Origin: Verrucomicrobiales bacterium
Lineage (GTDB): Bacteria > Verrucomicrobiota > Verrucomicrobiia > Limisphaerales > SXQI01
DNA: 8,183 nt
Direction: 5' to 3'
Assembly (NCBI GenBank): GCA_005793025.1
Contig: SXQI01000062.1
Span: 1-8,183, forward strand
In this document: piece by piece, positions 1 through 6,232 of the stretch
Position numbering within the stretch: the first letter of the stretch is position 1
Layout of the letters: each line of letters opens with the position of its first letter
Notes under the pieces: generated by a model
Told to the model about the DNA's origin: nothing
What the model saw: the letters and a program-made list of their open reading frames with translations, nothing else
Databases searched by the model: none
Translations under genes and position numbers: made by a program

Positions 1-6
1 CCGAAA

Positions 7-82
7 TGGTGGAGCCGAGGGGATTCGAACCCCTGACCCCCACAATGCCATTGTGGTGCTCTACCAACTGAGCTACGACCCC
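7..82 (-). tRNA. tRNA-Ala, anticodon GGC
   Basis: The minus strand folds into a complete cloverleaf. It has a 7-bp acceptor stem (GGGGTCG with CGGCTCC), a D arm containing AGCTCAGTTGGTAGAGC, a 5-bp anticodon stem CCACA/TGTGG around the loop ATGGCAT (anticodon GGC, reading GCC), and a T arm AGGGG-TTCGAAT-CCCCT. The acceptor stem carries the G3-U70 wobble pair, the known identity element for alanyl-tRNA synthetase, which confirms alanine independently of the anticodon. The discriminator base is A73, and a 3' CCA is encoded at 7-9, so tRNA nucleotidyltransferase is not needed for first maturation. It is transcribed away from hisB, with a good promoter just upstream. Confidence 0.97.
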
Positions 83-96
83 TACCGAGTGCGCAA

Positions 97-124
97 ATCC
101 TAGAGCAGCATCGCCGGATGTCAA
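97..124 (-). promoter_or_regulatory. Promoter of the tRNA-Ala gene (sigma70 type)
   Basis: On the minus strand a perfect -35 box TTGACA (119-124) is followed by a 16-bp spacer and a -10 box TAGGAT (97-102; 4 of 6 consensus positions). The expected transcription start is near 90, giving a leader of about 7 nt before the tRNA 5' end at 82. The bases just downstream of the -10 box are TTGCGC; a GC-rich discriminator is typical of stable-RNA promoters under stringent control. That regulatory role is inferred. Confidence 0.65.
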
Positions 125-152
125 ATCACATTAGGGCTGATTGCCCTATAAT
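125..152 (+). promoter_or_regulatory. Promoter of hisB (sigma70 type)
   Basis: A perfect -10 box TATAAT lies at 147-152. The best -35 match at 16-bp spacing is ATCACA (125-130; 4 of 6 positions). The predicted start is near 159-160, leaving a leader of about 33 nt before the hisB ATG. This -35 box directly abuts the -35 box of the tRNA-Ala promoter (119-124), so the two promoters fire back to back from a shared 6+6-bp core. The 33-nt leader is too short for a classical his-type attenuator, and no His-rich leader peptide is visible. Confidence 0.6.
132..148. promoter_or_regulatory. Perfect 6-bp inverted repeat in the hisB promoter spacer (operator candidate)
   Basis: The sequence TAGGGC-tgatt-GCCCTA is a perfect dyad with 6-bp arms and a 5-bp centre. 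It fills the spacer between the -35 and -10 boxes and overlaps the first two bases of the TATAAT box. A bound dimeric regulator here would block RNA polymerase at hisB. The regulator is not identifiable from this window. A short RNA hairpin is unlikely to be its role because the predicted transcript starts downstream of it. Confidence 0.4.
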
Positions 153-192
153 TCTTTCGCCACCGTTGGGATTCTTGGTTTATTCTTGTTGA

Positions 193-855
193 ATGATATC
201 TCGGCAGGCGCAGTTAAAACGAGCGACGAAAGAAACTTCTATCGAAATCCGATTGGAGATCGATGGATCCGGCAAATCCACGATCAAGTCGGGAATTCCG
301 TTTTTCGATCATATGCTCACCCTTTTCGCAAAACATGCCGTGGTGGATTTGCGGCTCAAATGTCGGGGGGATTTAGAAGTCGATGCCCACCATACCGTGG
401 AAGATTGCGGGATTGCCTTGGGGAAGGTGATGTTGCAGGCGTTAGGTGACAAGAAGGGAATCAAACGCTATGGAGCAGGATTCGATCCGCAAAACCCATT
501 TTCAGGAGAGGCATATGTCCCCATGGACGAGTGTTTGGCACGTTGCGTAATCGATTTCAGCGGTCGCCCCTACCTAGTTTGGCGTGGCCTGGACAAAATG
601 GCTTACAAAACACTGAGTCACGACGAAAAATCGCAGGATATGTCCTCTCGCTTTCGGTTTGGACTAGCTCGCGAGTTTTTTCAAGGATTCGCAAACGAAG
701 CCCGCTGTAATTTGCATTTGGAATTGCTCTACGGGGAGGAACCTCATCACGTAGTCGAAGGATTGTTTAAGGCATTCGCCAAAGCGTTAGATGTTGCCTG
801 TCAACGAGATCCAAGGATTTTGGGTCAAATCCCAAGCACCAAAGGTCAACTGTAA
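193..855 (+). CDS. hisB: Imidazoleglycerol-phosphate dehydratase
   Basis: This cytoplasmic enzyme dehydrates imidazole glycerol phosphate to imidazole acetol phosphate, the sixth step of histidine synthesis. It is the monofunctional dehydratase, with no HAD phosphatase domain. Recognisable family blocks are FFDHML (37-42), the metal-binding HHTVED (66-71), PMDE (110-113), DFSGRPYLV (121-129), the second metal motif HHVVE (185-189) and the C-terminal PSTKG (214-218). Mn-ligating histidines and glutamates are all in place. At 220 residues it is about 20-25 longer than the usual 195-200; the extra residues fall at roughly 97-107 (FDPQNPFSGEA, before PMDE) and 133-155 (after the GRPYLVW block). 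The ATG at 193 gives the normal N-terminus (RxAxxKRxTKET) and follows the predicted promoter by about 40 nt. There is no Shine-Dalgarno sequence. No other his gene is adjacent, so histidine genes are scattered in this genome or lie outside the window. Confidence 0.96.
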   Translation: MISRQAQLKRATKETSIEIRLEIDGSGKSTIKSGIPFFDHMLTLFAKHAVVDLRLKCRGDLEVDAHHTVEDCGIALGKVMLQALGDKKGIKRYGAGFDPQNPFSGEAYVPMDECLARCVIDFSGRPYLVWRGLDKMAYKTLSHDEKSQDMSSRFRFGLAREFFQGFANEARCNLHLELLYGEEPHHVVEGLFKAFAKALDVACQRDPRILGQIPSTKGQL

Positions 856-897
856 GCGGAGGATTGAATAATTGTTGTACCGCGCCGTCATTAACCA

Positions 898-1509
898 ATG
901 AAGAAAGCCACAAGCATCGATTACCCGGCTGCGGCGGATGACATTCTTGTCAAGGCCGCCCAGAAAGGGGACACGGTTGCCTTTGAAGAATTGGTGGCTC
1001 GTCATAGGGATAAAATCTACGCCCGGGCGTTCAGTATGCTGCGGAACGAGGACGATGCGGTAGATGTGTCGCAGGAAGCTTGGATCAAAAGTTGGCAACG
1101 GCTAACACAATTCCAAGGGGACTCGAGTTTTGCGACGTGGATGACCCGGATCACGATCAATTTAGCGTTGGATCAATTGCGGAGGCAGAAACGAGTCAGA
1201 TCAGACTCTCTCGAACATTTGAATGAAGAAATGGGCGGGGTCGAACGTCAGATGCCTGTGGTGAATACCAACCCGACGGAGGGGTTGGAACGTGGGGAAT
1301 TACGAATTAAAATCGATAAAGCCTTGGCGCAGTTGAGTTATGAGCACCGAACGGTGTTGGTTTTACACGAATTTGAAGATTTGGAATACAAGGTGATTGC
1401 GAAGAAGATGCAGTGTTCGATTGGTACCGTGATGTCTCGATTGTTTTATGCTCGACGGAAAATGGCTGCGTTGCTCGCAGGGTTAAAGCGTGACGAGTTT
1501 CCTCAATAA
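898..1509 (+). CDS. ECF-family RNA polymerase sigma factor (RpoE-like)
   Basis: This 203-residue protein has the two-domain layout of group 4 (extracytoplasmic function) sigma factors. Region 2 spans about residues 26-97: FEELVARHRDKIY, then the core-binding and -10 recognition segment DVSQEAWIKSWQRLTQF, and SFATWMTRITINLALDQLRRQKR. An acidic linker (about 102-135) leads to region 4 (136-193), with LSYEHRTVLVLHEFEDLEYKVIAKKM and the -35 helix-turn-helix SIGTVMSRLFYARRKM. There is no sigma 1.1 or region 3 and no C-terminal extension. The gene follows hisB after 42 bp and is followed after one base by its probable anti-sigma factor, the normal partner arrangement. The ATG at 898 is not preceded by a Shine-Dalgarno sequence. 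The stimulus and regulon cannot be read from the protein. Confidence 0.95.
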   Translation: MKKATSIDYPAAADDILVKAAQKGDTVAFEELVARHRDKIYARAFSMLRNEDDAVDVSQEAWIKSWQRLTQFQGDSSFATWMTRITINLALDQLRRQKRVRSDSLEHLNEEMGGVERQMPVVNTNPTEGLERGELRIKIDKALAQLSYEHRTVLVLHEFEDLEYKVIAKKMQCSIGTVMSRLFYARRKMAALLAGLKRDEFPQ

Positions 1510-1510
1510 A

Positions 1511-1975
1511 ATGAAGACTGACGAAATCTTAAAACTACAGGCGTATCTGGACAACGAAGTCTCCTCTGGAGAAGCCCGGCGGATCGCGACTTGGCTTGCA
1601 GGAGATTCTGAGGCACGGCAGATCTTTCAGGAGCTGAAAGGGATCAAATCAGCCATGGCCGATAACGAGTTGCTGGTTAAATTGCCTGAATCTCGTGAGT
1701 TTTATTGGTCCAAGATTCAACGCGGGATCGAGTCGGCACCGACACCAGCTCCGCGCCCAGAGGCGACCCGGTGGTGGTCTCGGATTGGGGTTCCTTTTGC
1801 GGCAGCAATCGCAGCCGTCGCGGTTCTGATGTCAGTCACATCGTTTGATCTGCCCGGACTTCGACTGCAAACGGCGGTGCATGAAATCGATGCATCCGAA
1901 CCGGACGATGGTTCGATTACATTTCATTCGCAATCTGAAGGGATGACAGTGGTTTGGATTCCTAGCGGTCAGTAA
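1511..1975 (+). CDS. Membrane-anchored anti-sigma factor (zinc-less type)
   Basis: The product is probably the negative regulator of the sigma factor encoded immediately upstream. Residues 1-48 resemble the anti-sigma domain fold (LQAYLDNEVSSGEARRIATWLAGDSEARQIFQEL), including the typical Y-L-D-E start of the first helix. The H-x3-C-x2-C zinc motif of ZAS proteins is absent: the stretch contains no cysteine. A Pro/Ala-rich linker (76-86) precedes one hydrophobic segment at about 91-113. A short C-terminal part of about 40 residues should lie in the periplasm and ends with EGMTVVWIPSGQ. The ATG at 1511, one base after the sigma stop codon, is preferred. A GTG at 1490 is in frame and would overlap the sigma gene by 20 bp, adding seven residues. 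The assignment rests on position and architecture more than on strong sequence motifs. Confidence 0.83.
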   Translation: MKTDEILKLQAYLDNEVSSGEARRIATWLAGDSEARQIFQELKGIKSAMADNELLVKLPESREFYWSKIQRGIESAPTPAPRPEATRWWSRIGVPFAAAIAAVAVLMSVTSFDLPGLRLQTAVHEIDASEPDDGSITFHSQSEGMTVVWIPSGQ

Positions 1976-2011
1976 TTGAGTTTTTTGCGGGTTACACTAT
2001 TGTTGGCCTCC

Positions 2012-2473
2012 ATGCATTTAAGTTTCCGCGCATTTCGATGGATTCCTGTCGCGTTGATGGGAGTTTTTCTTGCCTTGAATCCGTGTGCTACGGCTGCGGC
2101 GGAGACCAAGTTCCAAGCTCGTTTGGTTTGGGGAACTGATGAGATGAAACCGGATAAGGCGAACCTCAAAGAAATAGACGACAAAACGAAAGAAAAACTG
2201 AAGGCTGTTTTTAAGTGGAAAAACTACTTCGAGGTTGATGCTCAAACCGTTGTGGTCCTGCCGAACGAGTTAAAGAAGGTTAAGATGAGCAACAAGTGCG
2301 ACATCGAAATCCAGGATCTAGGGGAAGATGGTTTTGAGGTTAAGTTATTCGGTGAGGGAAAATTAACAAAGAAAGTGAAGCAAGTTTTCCCTTCTGGAGA
2401 TTGTTTAGTTCTGGCCGGAGATGATAAAAACGCCAACGCTTGGTTTGTAATGTTGTGTCCGGCGGGGAAATAG
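2012..2473 (+). CDS. Small exported protein of unknown function, linked to the ECF sigma cluster
   Basis: I do not recognise a characterised family. From the ATG at 2012 the protein has 153 residues. It begins with a classic Sec signal peptide: a basic n-region with R6 and R9, a hydrophobic core IPVALMGVFLAL (11-22), and a likely signal peptidase I site after ATAAA (residue 30). The mature part of about 123 residues is rich in Lys, Asp and Glu and has no further membrane segment. It alternates short charged stretches with beta-like segments: KFQARLVWGTDE, VFKWKNYFEV, VKMSNKCDIEIQDLG, FEVKLFGEGKL, WFVMLCP. Three cysteines (96, 131, 149) remain after cleavage. The reading frame is open back to a TTG at 1976, but that would put 12 unneeded residues before the signal peptide. 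Position 36 bp after the anti-sigma gene suggests that the sigma factor controls it or that it senses for the system. Confidence 0.8.
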   Translation: MHLSFRAFRWIPVALMGVFLALNPCATAAAETKFQARLVWGTDEMKPDKANLKEIDDKTKEKLKAVFKWKNYFEVDAQTVVVLPNELKKVKMSNKCDIEIQDLGEDGFEVKLFGEGKLTKKVKQVFPSGDCLVLAGDDKNANAWFVMLCPAGK

Positions 2474-2522
2474 TGAGTCGATTGAGTGAATGATCGCAGG
2501 TTTGGTTTTGTGGCTGTGTAAC

Positions 2523-3011
2523 ATGGCAAAAGCTCCCGATTTACAACTCAAGGAAGGGGATCTAGCTCCTGCTTTTGACGCGCTCACCCAAGAAGGCAAA
2601 AGGGTTTCGTTGGCAGAATGGGCGGGGCAGTTCGTGGTCCTTTTTTTCTATCCCAAGGACAATACCCTAGGTTGTAACAAGGAAGCCTGTGGCTTTCGCG
2701 ACAACTATTCTTCGTTCATTGATCAGAATATCGTCGTTGTGGGAGTGAGTCCCGACACGGTGAAATCGCACGTCAAATTCGTGGAAAAGTTTTCCCTCCC
2801 TTTCTTGCTCCTTGCAGATGAAGGTCAAACCGTCGCTAGGGCTTATGGGGTGTGGGGAGAAAAATCATTCATGGGCCGACGATATATGGGTAACCATCGA
2901 GTCACATTTTTGATCGATCCCGCGGGCAGGATCCGAAAGATTTGGGCGACAGTTTCACCCGAACACCACGCCAGTGAAATCTTGGCGACTTTCAGCAGCA
3001 CTTCGGCTTAA
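2523..3011 (+). CDS. bcp: Thiol peroxidase of the Bcp/PrxQ peroxiredoxin family
   Basis: This cytoplasmic peroxidase reduces hydrogen peroxide and organic hydroperoxides, with electrons from thioredoxin in the characterised homologues. The 162-residue protein has the usual Bcp length. The active site PxxxTxxC is intact as PKDNTLGC, with peroxidatic Cys51, Thr48 and, five residues on, the Bcp-type resolving Cys56 (CNKEAC). The conserved catalytic Arg is R126 in NHRVTFLID, and YGVWGEKSFMGRRYMG (108-123) is a strong Bcp signature. The family's TPGCT is TLGCN here, which is unusual. The ATG at 2523 is preferred because MAKAPDLQLKEGDLAPAF aligns with the family N-terminus. An in-frame ATG at 2490 would add a hydrophobic stretch (MIAGLVLWLCN) that is not a convincing signal peptide or lipobox. 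The gene lies 49 bp after the exported protein; co-regulation with the sigma cluster is possible but unproven. Confidence 0.94.
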   Translation: MAKAPDLQLKEGDLAPAFDALTQEGKRVSLAEWAGQFVVLFFYPKDNTLGCNKEACGFRDNYSSFIDQNIVVVGVSPDTVKSHVKFVEKFSLPFLLLADEGQTVARAYGVWGEKSFMGRRYMGNHRVTFLIDPAGRIRKIWATVSPEHHASEILATFSSTSA

Positions 3012-3034
3012 GGGAAGTTCCTCTCAGATCCAGA

Positions 3035-4276
3035 CTATTCGTATCTCAGCGATTCGATGGGGTCCAAATTCGCGGCTTTGTAAGCGGGATAGGTTCCAAA
3101 AACCACTCCCACAACCGAGCAAATCACGAGGCCGATAATCGTCCAATCGATGGGGATGACTGCGGGCAGGCCGAGGTAAAAAGCGACAATATTGCCGCCG
3201 AAAATCCCGAGGATGACGCCGCATATCCCGCCGAGTTGACAAAGCACCATGGCCTCCAGAATGAATTGAGCCATGATATTGCGTTTCTTGGCACCAACGG
3301 CGCGTCGGATGCCAATCTCGCGAGTGCGTTCAGTCACTGAGACGAGCATGATGTTCATTATCCCAATGCCTGCAGCGAGCAAGGCAATGGAACTAATGAC
3401 TGCGACACCAATCCGCACGCTGAACGTGATTGTTTTGAATTGGGTGATCAGGGATTCGTTCGAGAATAATTCGAAGTCATCATCTTTCCCGGGTGGCACT
3501 TTACGAACCGTCCGGAGGATCCCTCGGACTTGTTCCATTGTATCATCGTAGGCACTTTGGTTCGGAGCTTGAACGTAGATGGTTAGGCTTCGCATCATCC
3601 GGCCGTAACGGTCGAGCCCTGTAGAAATTGGGATGACGGCGAATTTATCTTGGTTGCCTTGGGAACTTGACCCTTTGGGGGCGATCACCCCGACGACAGT
3701 GTAGTTGATTCCGTCGAATTTCACTTGTTCGCCAACGGCGGTAGCGAAAGGAAAAAGGTTGGTAGCCAGCGCATTCCCAAGAACGCAGCAATGTCGCGAA
3801 TTCAACAAATCCTCTTCTAAAAGAGGGCGACCTTCATGGATATCCCACCCTCGAGCTAGGAAATTCGCCGGAGTGCCCCCCAAAAGTTCCACGCCTGGGG
3901 TGGATTTAGTAAAACGTGAGCCTACTTCCCCATTCCACAAGTGGGTTTCAACTCCCACGTGGCTTGCCAGAGTTGCCTTTTCCTTCACTAACTTGGCGTG
4001 TTGCATCGTGATCCGTTTGCGGCGCCAGAATTTCTCGAATCCCTCAGGGCCGCCAAAATAAACGGGCGGAAATTGGGTGGCAGCAAACGTATTAGCACCG
4101 AGGCCGCTCATTTCACCTTCGATCTGGGTCTGCATCACTCGGAGTGCCGTCATCACAACGATGATGGAGAATACACCGATCAGAACTCCAAGGAGGGTCA
4201 GGATCGATCTCAGTTTATGTGCGGCGACGGCCTTGAGGGCCATGCTGAGACTTTCTCTGAGTTCGGCGCGAAACAT
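3035..4276 (-). CDS. ABC transporter permease, FtsX/MacB type (second permease of the operon)
   Basis: This is an inner-membrane subunit of a type VII (MacB/LolCDE-like) ABC transporter, 413 residues long. TM1 (about 22-45) follows the motif AHKLRSILTLLGVLIGV. A large periplasmic MacB core domain (about 46-282) contains CVLGNALATNLFP and VVGVIAPKGS. Three C-terminal helices form the FtsX domain, with the hallmark GIGIMNIMLVSVTERTREIG at 303-322, IRRAVGAKKR next, and the final YPAYKAANLDPIESLRYE. The ATG at 4276 matches the N-terminal length of the sister permease (20 versus 21 residues before KLRS). In-frame ATGs at 4288 and 4300 would overlap the upstream gene by 8 and 20 bp. The reading frame ends 23 bp from the convergent bcp stop codon. 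It is clearly related to, but divergent from, the preceding permease, so the two may pair as a heterodimer. Confidence 0.93.
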   Translation of the reverse strand: MFRAELRESLSMALKAVAAHKLRSILTLLGVLIGVFSIIVVMTALRVMQTQIEGEMSGLGANTFAATQFPPVYFGGPEGFEKFWRRKRITMQHAKLVKEKATLASHVGVETHLWNGEVGSRFTKSTPGVELLGGTPANFLARGWDIHEGRPLLEEDLLNSRHCCVLGNALATNLFPFATAVGEQVKFDGINYTVVGVIAPKGSSSQGNQDKFAVIPISTGLDRYGRMMRSLTIYVQAPNQSAYDDTMEQVRGILRTVRKVPPGKDDDFELFSNESLITQFKTITFSVRIGVAVISSIALLAAGIGIMNIMLVSVTERTREIGIRRAVGAKKRNIMAQFILEAMVLCQLGGICGVILGIFGGNIVAFYLGLPAVIPIDWTIIGLVICSVVGVVFGTYPAYKAANLDPIESLRYE

Positions 4277-4280
4277 GAGG

Positions 4281-5510
4281 TTAGTCATTGCGAAGGGCAT
4301 CCACAGGGTTCATCCGCGCGGCACGCCAAGCCGGCAAAAACCCTGAGACAACACCCGTAAATAGCGACACACCTACTGCGAGACCGACAATGGGGAGGGA
4401 AAGAGTTGCTGGGAGGAATTGCCTGATCACCAACGTCAAAGGAAATGCGATCGCAAGCCCCAGTAGCCCAGCAAAGAGACAAATACCGGCAGCCTCGGTG
4501 AGGAATTGCATTAGAATCGTCCGCCGTTTTGCTCCAATGGCTTTTCGTATCCCAATCTCCTTGGTGCGTTCGGCAACAGAGACGAACATAATGTTCATGA
4601 TTCCGATGCCACCGACGAATAGGGAGAGACCCGTGATGAAAAGCCCAGCGGACGCAATAATCCCTCCGATACGGTTAAAAGTGGAAATGAACATCTCCTG
4701 CTGGTTGATGGCGAAATTATCCTCAACACCGGCAGGGACATGGCGGATTTTTCGGAGTATCCCTCGGATCTCTTCCTTGGAGTCTTCGATTTGTTCCATG
4801 GAAGCGACGCGAATGTGAATTTCGTAATCCGACACGTGTTGGAATGCGAGGGTGTAATAGCGCATGGGAACGATGACTTGATTGTCGAGACTGAATGCGC
4901 CCAGAAAATTGCCCTGCTGAGACATGATTCCGACAATTTCAACCGTTGACCCACCGACGCGGATTTTTTTGCCAATCGGCGAGATATTTGGGAAGAGGTT
5001 CGTCGCGATGCCAGAACCGATGGTGCAGACAGGACGACCACCGCTTGCCTCTGCGGCGTTGAAAAACCGTCCTTCTGCGACGGTGTTTCCAGCGATGTTC
5101 ACGAATTGTTCGTTACAGCCTAAAACTGTCACCGACTTGGAGGTGCGGTTTTTGTAGGTGACAGGAAGTCGGCAGTCGGAGAAGGGGGTGATGGCTTTAA
5201 TTAATGTGGCCTGCTGAGAAAGTGCCTCGATCTGATCAAGGGTGATGTAAGGTCTTCGGAATGCTTTCAACCATTCCGCATGCGAGTCGTTGAACCAACT
5301 GAAGCGGTGGATGTAAAGGGTGTCGCTTCCCATGGAGGAGATGCTCGCACGAAATGCGCTATTGAGTCCTTGGATGGCAGTTGCCATCAGCGTCACAGTG
5401 ACGATGCCGATTACGATGCCTAGAGTCGTTAAGCCACTGCGAAGTTTGTTCGCACGCAGGGCGGCGAATGAAATGACTGTTCCCTCCTTTATTTCCTGCC
5501 AGAGCGTCAT
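4281..5510 (-). CDS. ABC transporter permease, FtsX/MacB type (first permease of the operon)
   Basis: This 409-residue protein has the MacB permease layout: TM1 at about 24-46 after RANKLRSGLTTLGIVIGIV, a periplasmic MacB core domain (about 47-282), then TM2-TM4 (about 284-310, 337-361, 370-393). The FtsX signature GGIGIMNIMFVSVAERTKEIG (300-320), with IRKAIGAKRR just after it, couples to the ATPase. The C-terminus WRAARMNPVDALRND is the standard end for this family. No nucleotide-binding domain is fused to it, unlike E. coli MacB. Its ATG overlaps the ATPase stop codon in an ATGA, indicating translational coupling. Such permeases move substrate out of the periplasm or the outer leaflet by a mechanotransmission mechanism rather than across the inner membrane. 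The substrate cannot be deduced. Confidence 0.94.
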   Translation of the reverse strand: MTLWQEIKEGTVISFAALRANKLRSGLTTLGIVIGIVTVTLMATAIQGLNSAFRASISSMGSDTLYIHRFSWFNDSHAEWLKAFRRPYITLDQIEALSQQATLIKAITPFSDCRLPVTYKNRTSKSVTVLGCNEQFVNIAGNTVAEGRFFNAAEASGGRPVCTIGSGIATNLFPNISPIGKKIRVGGSTVEIVGIMSQQGNFLGAFSLDNQVIVPMRYYTLAFQHVSDYEIHIRVASMEQIEDSKEEIRGILRKIRHVPAGVEDNFAINQQEMFISTFNRIGGIIASAGLFITGLSLFVGGIGIMNIMFVSVAERTKEIGIRKAIGAKRRTILMQFLTEAAGICLFAGLLGLAIAFPLTLVIRQFLPATLSLPIVGLAVGVSLFTGVVSGFLPAWRAARMNPVDALRND

Positions 5511-6223
5511 GGGTGTTCGACCGCTTGGAGGGCAGAAGCTCCGGGACTCGGTTCATCGCTTGCGATTAACCCGTCTCGGAGACGAATAATGCGTCGGGCG
5601 TGACGAGCAACGACTTCCTCATGGGTCACGAGGATGATGGTGTTGCCTTTGCGCCAGAGTTCCTCAAAAAGGACCATGATCTCATCACCGGTCCGGGAGT
5701 CTAGGTTTCCCGTAGGTTCGTCGGCGAGGAGGATGGAGGGGTTATTTACAAGTGCTCTTGCGATCGCAACCCGTTGCCGCTGTCCACCGGACATCTCGTT
5801 GGGCTTATGATGGACGCGATCGCCTAATCCGACGTGAGCCAAAACATCCAATGCTCGTTGGCGACGTAGTGAAGGGGTCATTCCTGAATAAATCAGTGGC
5901 AATTCGACATTATGTAAGGCGTCCGAACGTGGAAGTAGGTGAAAACTCTGGAACACGAATCCAATTTCACGGTTTCGAAGTTCCGCGAGTTGATTGTCAT
6001 CCATGTGGCTCACATTAGAGCCGTTGAGCAGGAATTCACCGGACGATGGGGTGTCGAGGCACCCGAGCAAGTTCATGAGCGTCGATTTGCCCGAGCCAGA
6101 TGGCCCCATGATCGCGACGTATTCGCCACGAGAGATCGAAACATCGACCTCGCGCAAGGCATGGATCGTCTCAGAACCCATGACGTAGCGCCGTGAGATT
6201 TTTGTGAGTTGGATCAGTGCCAT
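5507..6223 (-). CDS. ABC transporter ATP-binding protein, MacB/LolD type
   Basis: The cytoplasmic ATPase that powers the two permeases has 238 residues, normal for a free-standing LolD/FtsE-like subunit. All nucleotide-binding motifs are intact: Walker A GPSGSGKST (40-48), Q-loop Gln92 in FVFQSFHLLP, signature MSGGQRQR (144-151), Walker B ILLADEP with Asp168 and Glu169, D-loop GNLDS (172-176) and H-loop His201. The segment DALHNVELPLIYSGM and the strand EPTGNLDSRTGDEIM are typical of the macrolide-exporter/lipoprotein-release subgroup. It starts 9 bp after the adaptor gene's stop codon and overlaps the next permease gene by 4 bp. The family assignment is firm. A role in antibiotic, peptide or lipoprotein/glycolipid extrusion is open. 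Confidence 0.96.
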   Translation of the reverse strand: MALIQLTKISRRYVMGSETIHALREVDVSISRGEYVAIMGPSGSGKSTLMNLLGCLDTPSSGEFLLNGSNVSHMDDNQLAELRNREIGFVFQSFHLLPRSDALHNVELPLIYSGMTPSLRRQRALDVLAHVGLGDRVHHKPNEMSGGQRQRVAIARALVNNPSILLADEPTGNLDSRTGDEIMVLFEELWRKGNTIILVTHEEVVARHARRIIRLRDGLIASDEPSPGASALQAVEHP

Positions 6224-6232
6224 GCGGATGGA

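Noticed and set aside
141..449. Plus-strand reading frame of 102 codons overlapping the start of hisB
   Set aside because: It overlaps hisB in another frame, starts at a TTG inside the promoter region and gives an unrecognisable product.
856..897. A dedicated promoter for the sigma factor gene in the 42-bp gap after hisB
   Set aside because: The gap contains AT-rich stretches such as GAATAATT but no paired -35/-10 elements or ECF-type GGAAC motif that I could defend.
787..1098. Minus-strand reading frame across the hisB/sigma junction
   Set aside because: It is antisense to two well-supported genes and has no family-like features.
2490..2522. N-terminal extension of the peroxiredoxin (MIAGLVLWLCN) as an export signal or lipobox
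   Set aside because: Positive charges are missing before the hydrophobic stretch, LWLC does not fit a lipobox well, and Bcp proteins are cytoplasmic and start where the ATG at 2523 places them.
3012..3034. Bidirectional terminator between the convergent bcp and permease genes
   Set aside because: Only a 4-bp GGAA-g-TTCC palindrome with a 1-nt loop is present and there is no T tract, so no stable hairpin can be supported.
3998..4360. Plus-strand reading frames opposite the permease genes (also 3273-3551, 4288-4818, 6423-6974)
   Set aside because: They are antisense shadows of strongly conserved FtsX, MacB and adaptor coding sequence. Their low-complexity composition follows from the opposite strand.
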